This document shows, one piece after another, positions 10,401 through 19,900 of a DNA stretch of 64,000 nucleotides (positions within the stretch are counted from its first letter, which is position 1; each line of letters begins with the position of its first letter). The notes beneath the pieces were generated by a model. The model worked only from the letters and a program-made list of their open reading frames with translations, searched no databases and was not told where the DNA came from. Where the stretch lies: the NCBI GenBank assembly GCA_030141605.1, contig JAQGDQ010000594.1:1-64000 (forward strand), in the 5' to 3' direction. This DNA is from Tubiluchus corallicola. Taxonomy: Eukaryota; Priapulida; Priapulimorpha; Priapulimorphida; Tubiluchidae. The translations under genes were made by a program, and so were the position numbers.

Positions 10401-13293
10401 TTAAAATGTAAAACGCAATAAGTATTATAACATCGTTCTTTCGGAAAAAGAATGACGTGGCCATGTTTTTCCACGGATAACTTCAGCCGCGGTTGCCGTT
10501 TTGTATGATGCTTATTGTATTGGACCAACAACTAATCATGACTCTAGGTTAATACTTAAATATCAAAAACATTTTGGATTTTTATATGCGTTAAAATGCA
10601 TATTTTTATTGTACTTCAAAATGGGATGGGATATGAAAAATCATCCCTTTTTCCTCTAAAGGAAGCAATAGAACCAAAGAATAAATGAATCGATAAAGAT
10701 CACCTTAACGCCTTTGTAGAATTTCTCGGGAAATTTCTTGACATACTCCTGCACTGGTTTGTCAATGTCAAGCTTTCCATCCTCCCACAAACGAGCCATA
10801 TCCGTTACCGTAATACACTTTGATATGCTAGCAATGCGCATGATGGCTTCCGGCAGGCAGCGAACTCTGTTCTCCAGGTCACAGTAACCCATGCCTTCTG
10901 ACCACACCTCCTTACCATCGACACTGACCGCTACGGTTAATCCAGGAGTGCCGACCTCATCCTGAACAAATAACTGTTGTCAAAATAATCACCGACACCA
11001 TCATTATAATCATTACCACCATCGGCATCATCATCATAACCAGCATCATCATCAAAATCTTCATTAACGCCATCATCACCCTCATCTTCAGCAACAATAA
11101 GCAATTAGGCATCTACATCTACTGCTAATACAGGTAGGCAATTAGCCTAGAAAACTGTAAAAAAGGTTAAAAAATTCATACTTCCGGACACAAGCAAATA
11201 AATAAAACATGTGATAACTCCTTATCATCAAATGATTAGCACCAATTTCAAAAAATAGTAGGAATCAGGGTTGTTGCCGAAACTGAATTTACAAACTGAA
11301 ATTTATGAACCATAAGAAACGTATGCCGAAACGAAACTGAACCCAAACATTTTTGCAGTACCAACTAGTATTAAAAGTGAAAAAAATTCTGAAATAAGTA
11401 AAATATTTTGTTTTTTTGTTTGCTTGATTGTTTATCTGCTGTGATGCAAAATTACTGATTAAAAAATTTTAATACAAAAAGGTACAAGGAAGTTTTGTAG
11501 TATATAACCTCAAGTTTGATGGAGTGGCTTACCTTAGAAAAGTGTATTTGGATTCAAGTATCCTTAATGATTAAGGTTTAAAGATCATAATCCTTCATTA
11601 AAAATAAACAAATTTTGTTTTATAGATATTTTGTTGCCTATATTTCATAAATAAAAATTTTGCTCAAATAAATTCAAACGTGGTTTGATATTTCGGTTGA
11701 TTGGGCCTGGAAACCCTATAACTTCACAGTAGTCAGCACTGAAAAATGCCACACTGCCGGTAAAAGCACGTGACAAACTTTATGTAAACGAGATTTTCGC
11801 TTTATTTGAACTTATTTAGTCAAGATTTTTCAGCAGTTTTTGGTATCTAGGTGAAAAGAAAAGGTAAATTGGTTAAATATTAGTAAAACCTCAGAAGAAT
11901 GCTATCGAAAATTATCCGAAATTTCAGCTACAAAATTTAAAAATTTTAATGAAACCGAAACTTAACCGAAAGTGCAAATATCGGCAAACCGAAAGGAAAA
12001 TTTCGTTTCGGTAACATCCTTCTACTTAGTATAGGTGCTTAGTGCAATTGCAAAGCAAAATTTTCCTAAAATAAAAAATATGAATTGCTAAGCATATGTA
12101 ACGACAAATGCCTTAGATGTAAAAATATGTAAAAATACATTTTCCAACTTACAGTTAACAAATTATTTCCCATTTAATTTTCTTTTGTAAATTTTTCATA
12201 TCCCTTCCCATCACCAGAACAGAGTTTGTGAAAAAGGCGAGGCATTTTAACAAACCCCTGTGGTTGTAGTCTTGTTATTTCACGGCCATCAGAGTTGTGA
12301 ATGACGGCAATACTAAATACAGAAAATAATTTTTTCTATTGAAATACCATTTCTTATCATTTCTAAGGTTTTCTCTATTTTGCATTAGGCTGGCAATAAA
12401 AATACTTCTGTTTCTGCGTGATCGCTCCGGTGATCTTTTCTACTACACGCCTAGCTGCAAATTTTACATTTTTGTGTGAGTGCGTTCATATACTTACCTG
12501 ACACAGTCATAGAAAAGCATATTTTTAAATTTAAAACATAAAATGCAATAATTATTATAACATCTTATGTTTCCGTGAGAGCACGGTCAAGTTTCTCTAC
12601 AGGTAGCTCTTGGCATTTCTTAAGAGACTGACATTCAGGCCAAGCAGTCACCGTTGTCACTATCCTAATTTAAAGTAAAAGCCCAGCCTCAACAGCAAAT
12701 TTTAGCAGAAGTTTAAGGAACACGTGTTGAAATGATATTCCACTTGCTTTTGTAAAATAATTAAGTAATTATATAAATAATTTAGGGATTTTACTTATAC
12801 CAATAGTGATATTTAATTATAGCAAATGATACGCGCAATTCAGCGGCAGGGCGGCCATTCACTGATGACACCAAGGTAGAACATTACTGCTAACCAGTGG
12901 GAAACAATTCAGCTTTAAACAATTGCAAAGCTTCAGAAATTTTTTTGCAAATTTTTTCTCCCTCTCCACTGGTATTTTCTGAACTCATGAAGCAAAACAG
13001 AAATGAAAGTCTTTTTGTCGCTGGACGTAAACATTTTTTGGACACCCTGTAAGAGGTAGTAGTGGGAAAATGCACACCTTTTTCCGTTGTAGGAGATCTC
13101 TGCACATCCCAATTGCATCACAGAGAGAAACTTTTCCCTTTAGCTGATTTTTTGTTGTTAAATTTTCAGGATCAAACGTCTCCTCAACAGGTGAGGCACT
13201 AAAAACAGACTTTGTTTTCGCTGCATAGATGGCAGTAGTCACGCCACACACGCCTCCGAGTAAAACAGCAATGCCATGCTTGGTAAAGAACAT
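4381..13293 (-). CDS. LACTB: LACTB-like serine beta-lactamase-family mitochondrial protein, six exons
   Basis: Six minus-strand exons join in phase to 509 codons (human LACTB has 547): 13293-13078, 10961-10704, 10072-9929, 7966-7852, 7129-6964 and 5011-4381. All have GT donors and AG acceptors. The N terminus (FFTKHGIAVLLGGVCGV) is a short hydrophobic segment suited to mitochondrial targeting or membrane anchoring. The class C beta-lactamase/penicillin-binding fold is shown by SISK (catalytic Ser117, Lys120), FLYTTFGYTLL (Tyr250) and SHTGGAVG (His442), matching the human SISK, YST and HTGG motifs in order. Human LACTB forms filaments in the mitochondrial intermembrane space and affects lipid metabolism; that role here is inference. 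Two differences from human are seen. Exon 3 ends in a short Lys/Glu-rich tail where human has a longer linker, and residues about 348-387 form a Cys- and Ser-rich insertion between GNAMLYSGQV and LPGYL. The stop lies in a minisatellite. The introns carry LINE relics, MITEs and dispersed repeats. Confidence 0.93.
5143..5610 (-). pseudogene. LINE reverse-transcriptase C-terminal relic with ATC-microsatellite tail
   Basis: Read on the minus strand, the segment gives pieces typical of a LINE ORF2 C terminus: VFLYNSELWTIKA, then RSILGIKWPKKI, then EKWRVK, then FKEALQIEKKPQGEQLLTYI, then EVAGDRAAWSKVIRRVMSED, ending at a stop at 5162-5160. An in-frame stop and missing residues show it is dead. Directly after the stop on the minus strand comes a (GAT)n run (about 5143-5165), as expected of a LINE with a simple-repeat 3' tail. 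It lies in the last LACTB intron, on the LACTB coding strand. Confidence 0.7.
5646..5898 (+). pseudogene. Second LINE 3' end: ORF2 terminus plus A-rich tail
   Basis: A short plus-strand frame (5646-5735) reads WNKLPIKITTCKKLKSFKRK and ends at TAA. This is the conserved last helix of many LINE ORF2 proteins (WN-LP, then FK-x-LK). It is followed by AT-rich sequence with AATAAA and an A-rich end near 5880-5898, as in a LINE 3' UTR. Only the tail of the element is present, as usual for 5'-truncated insertions. It lies in LACTB intron 5, antisense to the gene. Confidence 0.55.
6125..6785 (+). repeat. About 650-bp dispersed repeat, copy 1 of 2
   Basis: The sequence from about 6125 (acataactaaatgattacaa) to about 6785 (cggtcctgaaggagttaa) recurs in the same orientation at 56510-57150 with scattered substitutions and small indels. 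Shared landmarks are gtagcttagtctggt, cgtttcatcttttaaca, cagactgttgtgtctggat and tcaaatataatgtaat. No open frame or obvious termini were recognised, so class is unknown. This copy lies in LACTB intron 5. Confidence 0.7.
7221..7687. mobile_element. AATAAGCC-TIR MITE, copy 1
   Basis: It starts aataagccttctcacagttc and ends aaaaggcttatt, forming terminal inverted repeats of about 19 bp. The interior has landmarks shared with other copies: ttaagtgcaccagacaac, gtgtacacttgacaa, agcccatgctatt, gcagacggctttgct and aacctttgacctgcagcaa. A duplicated piece near the left end makes this copy longer than the others. It is non-coding and lies in the LACTB intron between exons 4 and 5. The class cannot be fixed without target-site duplications. 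Confidence 0.7.
8122..8534. mobile_element. AATAAGCC-TIR MITE, copy 2 (inverted relative to copy 1)
   Basis: This is the reverse-complement counterpart of the 7221-7687 element. It begins gaaagccttttcacagt and ends ggaactgtgaaaaggcttat. The interior carries the reversed landmarks agcaaagccgtctgc, tagtaggatcttgcttg and aagtgtgcacaaatgcgttg. Two copies in opposite orientation sit about 450 bp apart around LACTB exon 4. Confidence 0.7.
8736..8768 (+). other. 3' half of a tRNA-Leu-like sequence
   Basis: The segment catgggttcgaatcccac followed by ttctgacacca matches the T arm and acceptor end of animal tRNA-Leu (B box GGTTCGAATCC), with a CCA-like end. No complementary acceptor strand or A box is found upstream, so it is not a functional tRNA gene. 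It is most simply a tRNA-derived fragment or SINE piece. It lies in LACTB intron 3. Confidence 0.45.
8783..9218. mobile_element. 436-bp TIR element with TA target duplication (ATAAGCCGACC family)
   Basis: The ends are ccatatatactcgcaaataa and its near inverse ttatatgcgagtatatacgg, each flanked by TA, as for Tc1/mariner/pogo-like insertions. The interior repeats the motif atataagccgacc near both ends (about 8871 and 9147). It contains no transposase frame and is non-autonomous. It lies in LACTB intron 3. Confidence 0.75.
9541..9775. repeat. Dispersed repeat, inverted match to 26325-26530
   Basis: It contains taattattcaaatatta, cttttatagacaataaaa, tgtatattttgga and ggttttcctta, which reappear in reverse complement at 26325-26530 in RFK intron 3. 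Identity is moderate. No coding sequence or clear termini are seen. Confidence 0.5.
10237..10660. repeat. Dispersed repeats in LACTB intron 2
   Basis: The first half (10270-10460: ggcaataaaaatacttctg-like start, then cgttcatatactta and aaaacgcaataa) recurs in direct orientation at 12385-12590. The second half (10500-10660: gttaaaatgcatattttt, then acttcaaaatgggatgggat) matches the right part of the repeats at 55705-56330 and 60905-61495. It is probably a composite of two elements. No genes. Confidence 0.5.
10962..13077. other. LACTB intron 1: no gene seen
   Basis: The intron holds a degenerate CAT/ATC-rich run (10990-11095), a dispersed repeat copy (12385-12590) and otherwise AT-rich sequence without recognisable structure. 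Confidence 0.5.
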
Positions 13294-14868
13294 GACAGTT
13301 TTTGTAGAAGTTGCTGCTTAATTAAGGCACCTAAAAAAAGCAAATCCTACAGTTTTTTCAACTACTAAGATAATACAGGGTGGTACATAACCTATTACTA
13401 GGGGGTACAAAAACAATGAGTAATGGTACAGAACAATTTATTACATTTAATACATTATCAGAATTTATTACATTACATTACATTTATTACATTACGAAAC
13501 AATAGCTTCTGATGTGTCCCACAGCCTGCAGTCTTGAAAGGTATGATTGATGCAGGGACTAGTGGTGGGCTATTTACAGACTAATCGAATTAATCAAGAT
13601 TACAATTATATATAAATCGATATAATCGGCGATTGAACAGCAATTCAATTAATCGAGAGCAAAATATGTGTTACGCACCATACACATAACGTATGCGGCT
13701 AATATTTGGATATTTTATGCGCAAAATTTGGGTAGATTTTTTTTAACAGCCTGCCTCATTTCCTGTAGAAAAAATCGCTAAATTTGCACCATGTCATGGA
13801 CTTAATTTTAATAAGTAGCCTGTATAAATCAGTAATTTAAAGACGTAGGGCAATAAATTAGTTAAAGTTCAAGGAGCTGCTCCATATTAAAGTAATAAAG
13901 ACCATTGTATTGATAAAATGTTAACACAAATGATTTTTTCTTCACAGAAAAAGTTGTTTACCACAATTAAAAACTGCAAACAATAATGGATCTCAAAATG
14001 ATAATTTAATTACAGTAGTAACTTAAAATAGTGCTAGAAATGTCCCATCGTTGTAGACATTAAGCAAGCAGAATTCTATGTAAATCTGCAGAAATCTCCC
14101 AAATAGCAGCACGTGAAATGAAGCGATAACAAAAACCTTTGCGCAACTAAAAAAAAGTTCAATTCAAATAAGCTCTTTTGTCACAAAACAATTCTTATAC
14201 ACCTAAACACACTTGGTACTCGTTTCACAGAAAAATTTTTATTCCGAAAAGTTTTTTGCAAAAAAAAATTTGCCCTCAAAAATTTTTCAGGAAACCTTTT
14301 TGCCAGAAGAATTTGCTTCCCAGAAAAAATTCACAGAATTGCTATTTCACAGAAACCATAATCGAGTTTTTTAAGCACAATTAGATAATGCGCAGTAAAA
14401 TGTAGCTTATCTATTATAATTATGATTATTAGAGATCATAATAATGAAAAAGTCTGGTCGACTCAAACAGAGTTGTACTCGCTTCAGGTCAAGGCGAGAA
14501 TGCAGATTTATGACAGCAGAATAATTAGATGGCAAAACAAGTTTATTGGGCAAATTTAGACATCAAGCTTTTCGCAAGCCTATCTAGTGTGAAAATCCTT
14601 GGTGTTTTAATTTTTTGTTATTATTATAAACTTTATTAATTTTGAAAATTAATCATATATGAAAATGAATTCTATTTGAAGCAATTATAGGCAACAAATG
14701 AGAAAGCATTTTCGTTCTAAAAGATTGAAATTGTGGCAATGAAATTTCAAAACAAAATATTCTCCAAAAGAAAAAACGAAGTTGACCCCAAAACATCATT
14801 TTAATTTTTTGATATAGTCATTAGTCAAAGCACTATTGATAACTAAAGAAAAGCAGAAAATCAAAGAA

Positions 14869-14869
<1 letters not shown>
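13294..14869. other. Spacer left of the LINE relic
   Basis: No gene is seen. The segment 14178-14380 is a purine-biased degenerate repeat (caga/gaaaaattt motifs) whose inverse appears at 15600-15760, on the other side of the LINE relic. The rest is AT-rich and unstructured. Confidence 0.35.
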
Positions 14870-14870
<1 letters not shown>

Positions 14871-14929
<59 letters not shown>

Positions 14930-15427
14930 ACTGCATGAGGGAAAGCAAGAGAGGATTAAGAGAGACAATTTATATACATCTAATAGTTGCTGCAATCGTT
15001 GTTACTAACAAACAAACATCATCAGGTTGTTCATAATCATGTTCGAGACATTGCAACCAAGATGAATGCTTAACACTTAGATCTTTAGAATAAAAATTAA
15101 AAAGAAAAGGTGACATCTTGTCACCTTGGAGTACTCCATTTCCAATATTAAGAGCTATATATTGACTGTGTCCCCACCTGACAGACATGCCTTGTTGCGT
15201 GTAATAAAATGTGAGCAAGTGGATTACAATATTTGGGATTGAAGTTTTTTTTTGAGTTTAAGAAAAAGTTTTGAGAAATTAACTCTATCAAGTGCCTTTG
15301 GCACGTCGATAAAAACAATGTGAACAGAGCTATCATGACTAATGTAATAGTCAATGATCTCCTTTAATGTGTTTATCCAAATTTTGGTGCCAAGTTTTTC
15401 TACATAACCAAACTGATTAGGAGTTGT

Positions 15428-15483
<56 letters not shown>

Positions 15484-15493
15484 GAGAGAGAAA
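14871..15493 (-). pseudogene. Broken LINE reverse-transcriptase core between two GA microsatellites
   Basis: On the minus strand (about 15420 down to 15030) the pieces appear in the order of a LINE RT domain: FGYVEKLGTK, TLKEIIDYYISHDS, VHIVFIDVPKALDRVNFSKL, then after a frameshift MSVRWGHSQY, NGVLQGDKMSPFLFNFY and KDLSV, and a shifted DDVCLL. The FIDxxKALDR and GVLQGDxMSPFLFN motifs are the usual RT blocks, with expected D retained as part of FIDV. At least two frameshifts kill the frame. (GA)n runs of about 57 and 65 bp lie at 14871-14927 and 15429-15493. Confidence 0.75.
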
Positions 15494-15879
15494 GAGAGAC
15501 CAAAAGAGACAGACAGAGAAAGAGAGAAAGAGAAGAGATGGTTAGAGAAGGAATAAAGAAATTAAATAACAGGTTGAGCAACTAAAAAAGTAAACGTGGT
15601 TTTTCTGTAAAGTGAGTTTTCTAGGAAAAAGGTTTCTCGATTAAAAAAAATTCTCTGGCAACTTTTTTGAAAGAAAAGTTTTTCCTGGGAAATCGTTTTT
15701 CTGTGAAAGCTCAAGAGCATCTTCCGTGAAACTCTTTTTTTCTGGGAAACTGACCTAAATCATGTCACACTCCCATAGTTAACCCCCATTAAAAAGCATT
15801 GTTCTGACCTGATTATTTTTTATAAATGTGAATAATTCAGACTAATTACATAGCTTAATTACCTTCTCATTAAAATAAA

Positions 15880-16050
15880 TGAACTATGAACTATGAATTT
15901 ATTTTCATGCGTAAAACTACAAAATCAAACACATCAATAATTTTAAATAAAATATTTTGAGTAGTGCGAGGTTGAGTACGACCACACGGTCATTAACACA
16001 CTCACCTTACTTAAAAATGACCATATTTATGCATGCTTCTATAGATAGCT
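15880..16050. repeat. Dispersed repeat, inverted match to 63150-63330, with internal palindrome
   Basis: The stretch gtacgaccacacggtcatta followed by acacactcaccttac recurs in reverse complement in the right-hand part of the window (63150-63330). The core of the copy at 63205-63243 is an imperfect palindrome with arms aggtgag/ctcacct and gacc/ggtc. Shared flanks include gaagcatgcata and atttaaataaaatattttga. The class is unknown. Confidence 0.55.
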
Positions 16051-16892
16051 TAGCAGTGCAAATAAGGATGATGTAAATAATGTAATAATAGCAATGATAG
16101 AAGAGCAATAAAACCGAAAGTTGAGAAAGCAAAATATTATATATCGGCCAAGGTTGTATGCATTCGTGTGCACAAAGTAAAAATCATTTGTACTGTTTTT
16201 TAATTTGGTGCCAAGTTTTAGTGCAACTAAAGAATAATATTTACTAGAGTCTGTACTATATGTAATTATCTGGATCTTGAGAATCTTCACATATGGGCGA
16301 CAGAAATAAAGAAAGTTAATGTAAGTAGATAAGAAAAAAGCAGAAACACTTGTGCTGAAGATAGATGAGAATTCCTCATCATCGCAGCCCTAAAATGGAA
16401 GTAAAACGTTAATACAGTTTATACAGTGGTAAGGCTCACTACTACTGCCTAATTTACGGAATTCTGAAAGGAACAAGATGAACAGTTAAATAGTCTCATT
16501 AGTTAGATTTAAGGTACTCTAGCATACGTAATTCAACATTGCAAATGCTGAACTGGTTTGTCAGCATAGAGATGAGTATTTGGCAGTTTTGATTGCTGGG
16601 GAGATTTATACTCAGCGACGGGTCGACGACTGCATTTTATATAAGTACTATGTAAAACATCAATGTTTCAAATTCAGGCAGTGTTCTAAATTTTTGCATT
16701 TCTGTTTTTCAAATTTCGGTTCAAAATAATTTAAGCAATTATACTGTCTGTATCATCGCTAATATTAATGCTAATAATAATAATAGATTATAAAATTGTT
16801 TATAGATAAGTAACATATATACATTGAACAAACAAAATTAAACTGAATCAGAGTAATATGTATTCAATCAACCGCTGACTTTAGACTGCGCT

Positions 16893-16901
16893 GTGACGTA
16901 A
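16893..16901 (+). promoter_or_regulatory. CRE-like TGACGTAAT upstream of RFK
   Basis: A TGACGTAA octamer lies about 22 bp before the RFK start codon. It resembles an ATF/CREB site and could belong to the core promoter or 5' UTR. Short motifs of this kind occur by chance, so support is weak. Confidence 0.2.
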
Positions 16902-16922
16902 TAGATTTCTTGGAAACTAACA

Positions 16923-19900
16923 ATGGCGTCACCTTTGCCGTATTTTGCTAGCGGAGAAGTTGTTAAAGGTTTTGGACGAGGATGCAAAGAGCTAGGCATA
17001 CCAACAGGTTTAATTACCAACATAGTTTTTGGCTTTCTGCTGCAGTTCTATGCAGGAACTTGTGTTGTACCGACTCCGTATCGTCTAGAATGAAAATGAA
17101 ACATCGTTCATATCATAGCCTTGTGTACATTAAGTCATTATTTATAGTCACTGCTTGTATGGTAAATTGTAAAGACGACTGACGTAATGCTAGTAAACTG
17201 TATGCGGAAGAGATAGTGTGTCGAACGAACTCACTGAACCTTAAATAATGTAATCTCCTAAATGTTGTCCTAGTTCAAAGGCTGTTCATTAAGCCATGAA
17301 CGTTTGTAAGCGGATCATATACATGCTATCCATGATAAGCAGTGTGTTTTACAAACGGATCGTGTGATAAACTGTTATCTCACCTTGTCAATGACTGCTA
17401 TGTTTAATCAGTATTATAACGGACGAACTTATCACCTGTGGATGTATATCTATATGGTCGATTTGTGAGGGGAGGAGGTTTTTCGTAGAAATATGTGCAA
17501 TTTCTCCTTGAAAATTTAAATAGCCACCCAGCAAACTATTGTGTCCACGTGTTTTGACCCAACTAACCGACTAAACCTATTAACCGATGGGCGTAGTATT
17601 ACAGGTATAGAAGTATGAGTCATCAGCTTATTATGCACTGCAAATGGTTTTTAATAAATTTTAGAAATGAACTAATGCCTGAATTTCTTTGTGCTGTTAA
17701 AAATTAGAAAAAATATTTTAAAATATTAATTTATGTAAGTGAATTAACAATAAATTAAGAAGTATACTTTTCTAAGTCTGTTTATTTGCAAAAATTCCAA
17801 AAATTCCTTCAAAGTCGGCTGCTGCATTTTCTTGCGAAGAACTTGGCCCACAAAGTTCTCGTAATTACAAAAACGTTGAAAATATGTTCTGCTCACTTAC
17901 ATTGCTCCTATTTGCTGTACGATATTTACTCTTGTAAGTTACAAGGAATACCAGCTGATTGTACTGTACCCGCATCTTTGACTGTTAACTCATTAAGCCT
18001 GAAAGCACGGTTTGCAACGAGAGCATCAAAAGGAAACCGCTAGGCAAGTGATTAAATGTTGTTTAGCTTCCAGAAATTCTTTGGGTAACAGTGGGCAAGC
18101 GGGTAACAGATTCAAAGCAAAACCGCTACGCCAGCGTATTAGCACATGATAAACGTACCTTCTTACAAACAAAACAGTACTTAACATGTATACGTAGTGC
18201 ACAAAAGGGAAGTAAAGATGACACAAAAGTGGGAAAGGCTCTTTGGGCACGTACAAATTTCTTATTTTAAGTAGGTGAAGGAAAAATATTGAGTCAATTA
18301 TGCGGAGTTATTGGAGTCAATTACCGATAGTTTTTTATGTATATTTGAATAGAAGCGGCCCCGTTCCATGCATTTTTGAGTCAATTAAGTGACTGAGTCT
18401 ATTAACTGTGAGTCTGTGTAGCAGCGTCTACTGAAGTTTCTTTTTAGATTTAAGTAAATTGCGATGATGCCTTTGAAAATGTGTTTTGTCAGAAGCACAT
18501 GTTGGTTCATCCGCAAATTATTTTAATATTTCCGAGTGATTTTTTTTTAGTTTGCAAAACATTATACAAAATTTGAATTTCACATAATTGAAAATATGTA
18601 ATTTACATATTCATATTTACATAATATACATAATTTAAAACTGACATTATAATTTACTGTAGTCTAATTTGTAATCTTATATCGGATGGCTCAAGGAAAG
18701 TGTTGAATGTTTTGATCACGATATTATAAGGAGAAAAAAATGGAATCACTTGAAAATTAACGGATTGATGTTAGCGGTATTTATGTAAAAATACTAAAAG
18801 TTTTAAGTCTTTGCCTTAGATTTAACCAAATATAGAGAAGTTTTAAAGCAATGAGTCAAAAAAAAGGAAAAAATTGAATGTCACTGTTGTTAAAATTTAC
18901 AGTGAAATTTACCTCTAAGTGTTCACCGTCATTATTTGTCAAATTAGACAAAGGTACTTTTCCTACAGCTGATACAGCTTCTTTATGGTGTATTTGGTCC
19001 CAGCACTCAAGCCTTTGGTCCCAGCCTTTAGTTCCTCTGCACAGGGCCTATTTCGGCCTAAGCGAGGCCCGAGGAAGTGGGGCGTGTGAGGCCCCTCGGG
19101 GTGGGGGCGGTACCAACTGTTTGAACTGCTAGAACACCGGAGAAGCATTTTCAAAGAGAAAATATGGAGTTATACAGTTGTTAATGGAAAGAACAATTGA
19201 AAGAAAAACTGCTTTATTCTCAAGACCAGTCCTTAATACTTGTCAATACTGGCAAACGGCGTGCGTGCAGCAAGAGAGACGGAGAGAGGAGGCAGTATGT
19301 TCGCATAAAGCAAATAAATGTTACCTTGGCGCGAGGCTCCGGGGAAGTATCCCCACTCCCCCCCTGAAATAGGCCCTGCCTCTGCATCAAATGGTTCAGT
19401 GCAGTTCACTTTCTCTTAAAATGAAATTCCAGATACATGATTAAGTTTCATTTTTTCTTGGCAACAAAACTTTTTCGGTGCTTTATTTTCAAAGGCATAG
19501 TGTAAACTGGTTGATTTCTTTATTGTTTGCTGCCATGCATTAGGTACCTTACACATTAACTAAGTATTTTTTACTGATGATGGGACTGGCATTGTTCTAG
19601 CATTTAATTTTTCAATGTGCAAACATTTTTTAGCATTAAGTTAAAAACTGCCAAAACCATAAACACGCAACTTTCACAGCCATAATCTAATGCATTGTAA
19701 TATCAGGTTGTGAAATTTCAACATTGTAGGGCACTTGCTTATTGTAGGTTAAACTTCGGCACATTTTTTCTGTGCCACCTTTTATATGATTATATAATTT
19801 ATTTGATTTGCAAATTGCAAAAACTTTTACGTAAAAGTTACACAATTACGCAGTTAGAAAGAGGCGAGGTGATGAAAGACCAAAGGGTCACCTTTGCTAC

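Noticed and set aside
16893-16901. Shared bidirectional LACTB/RFK promoter
   Set aside because: The two genes diverge, but their start codons are 3.6 kb apart with a LINE relic and microsatellites between, so separate promoters are more likely.
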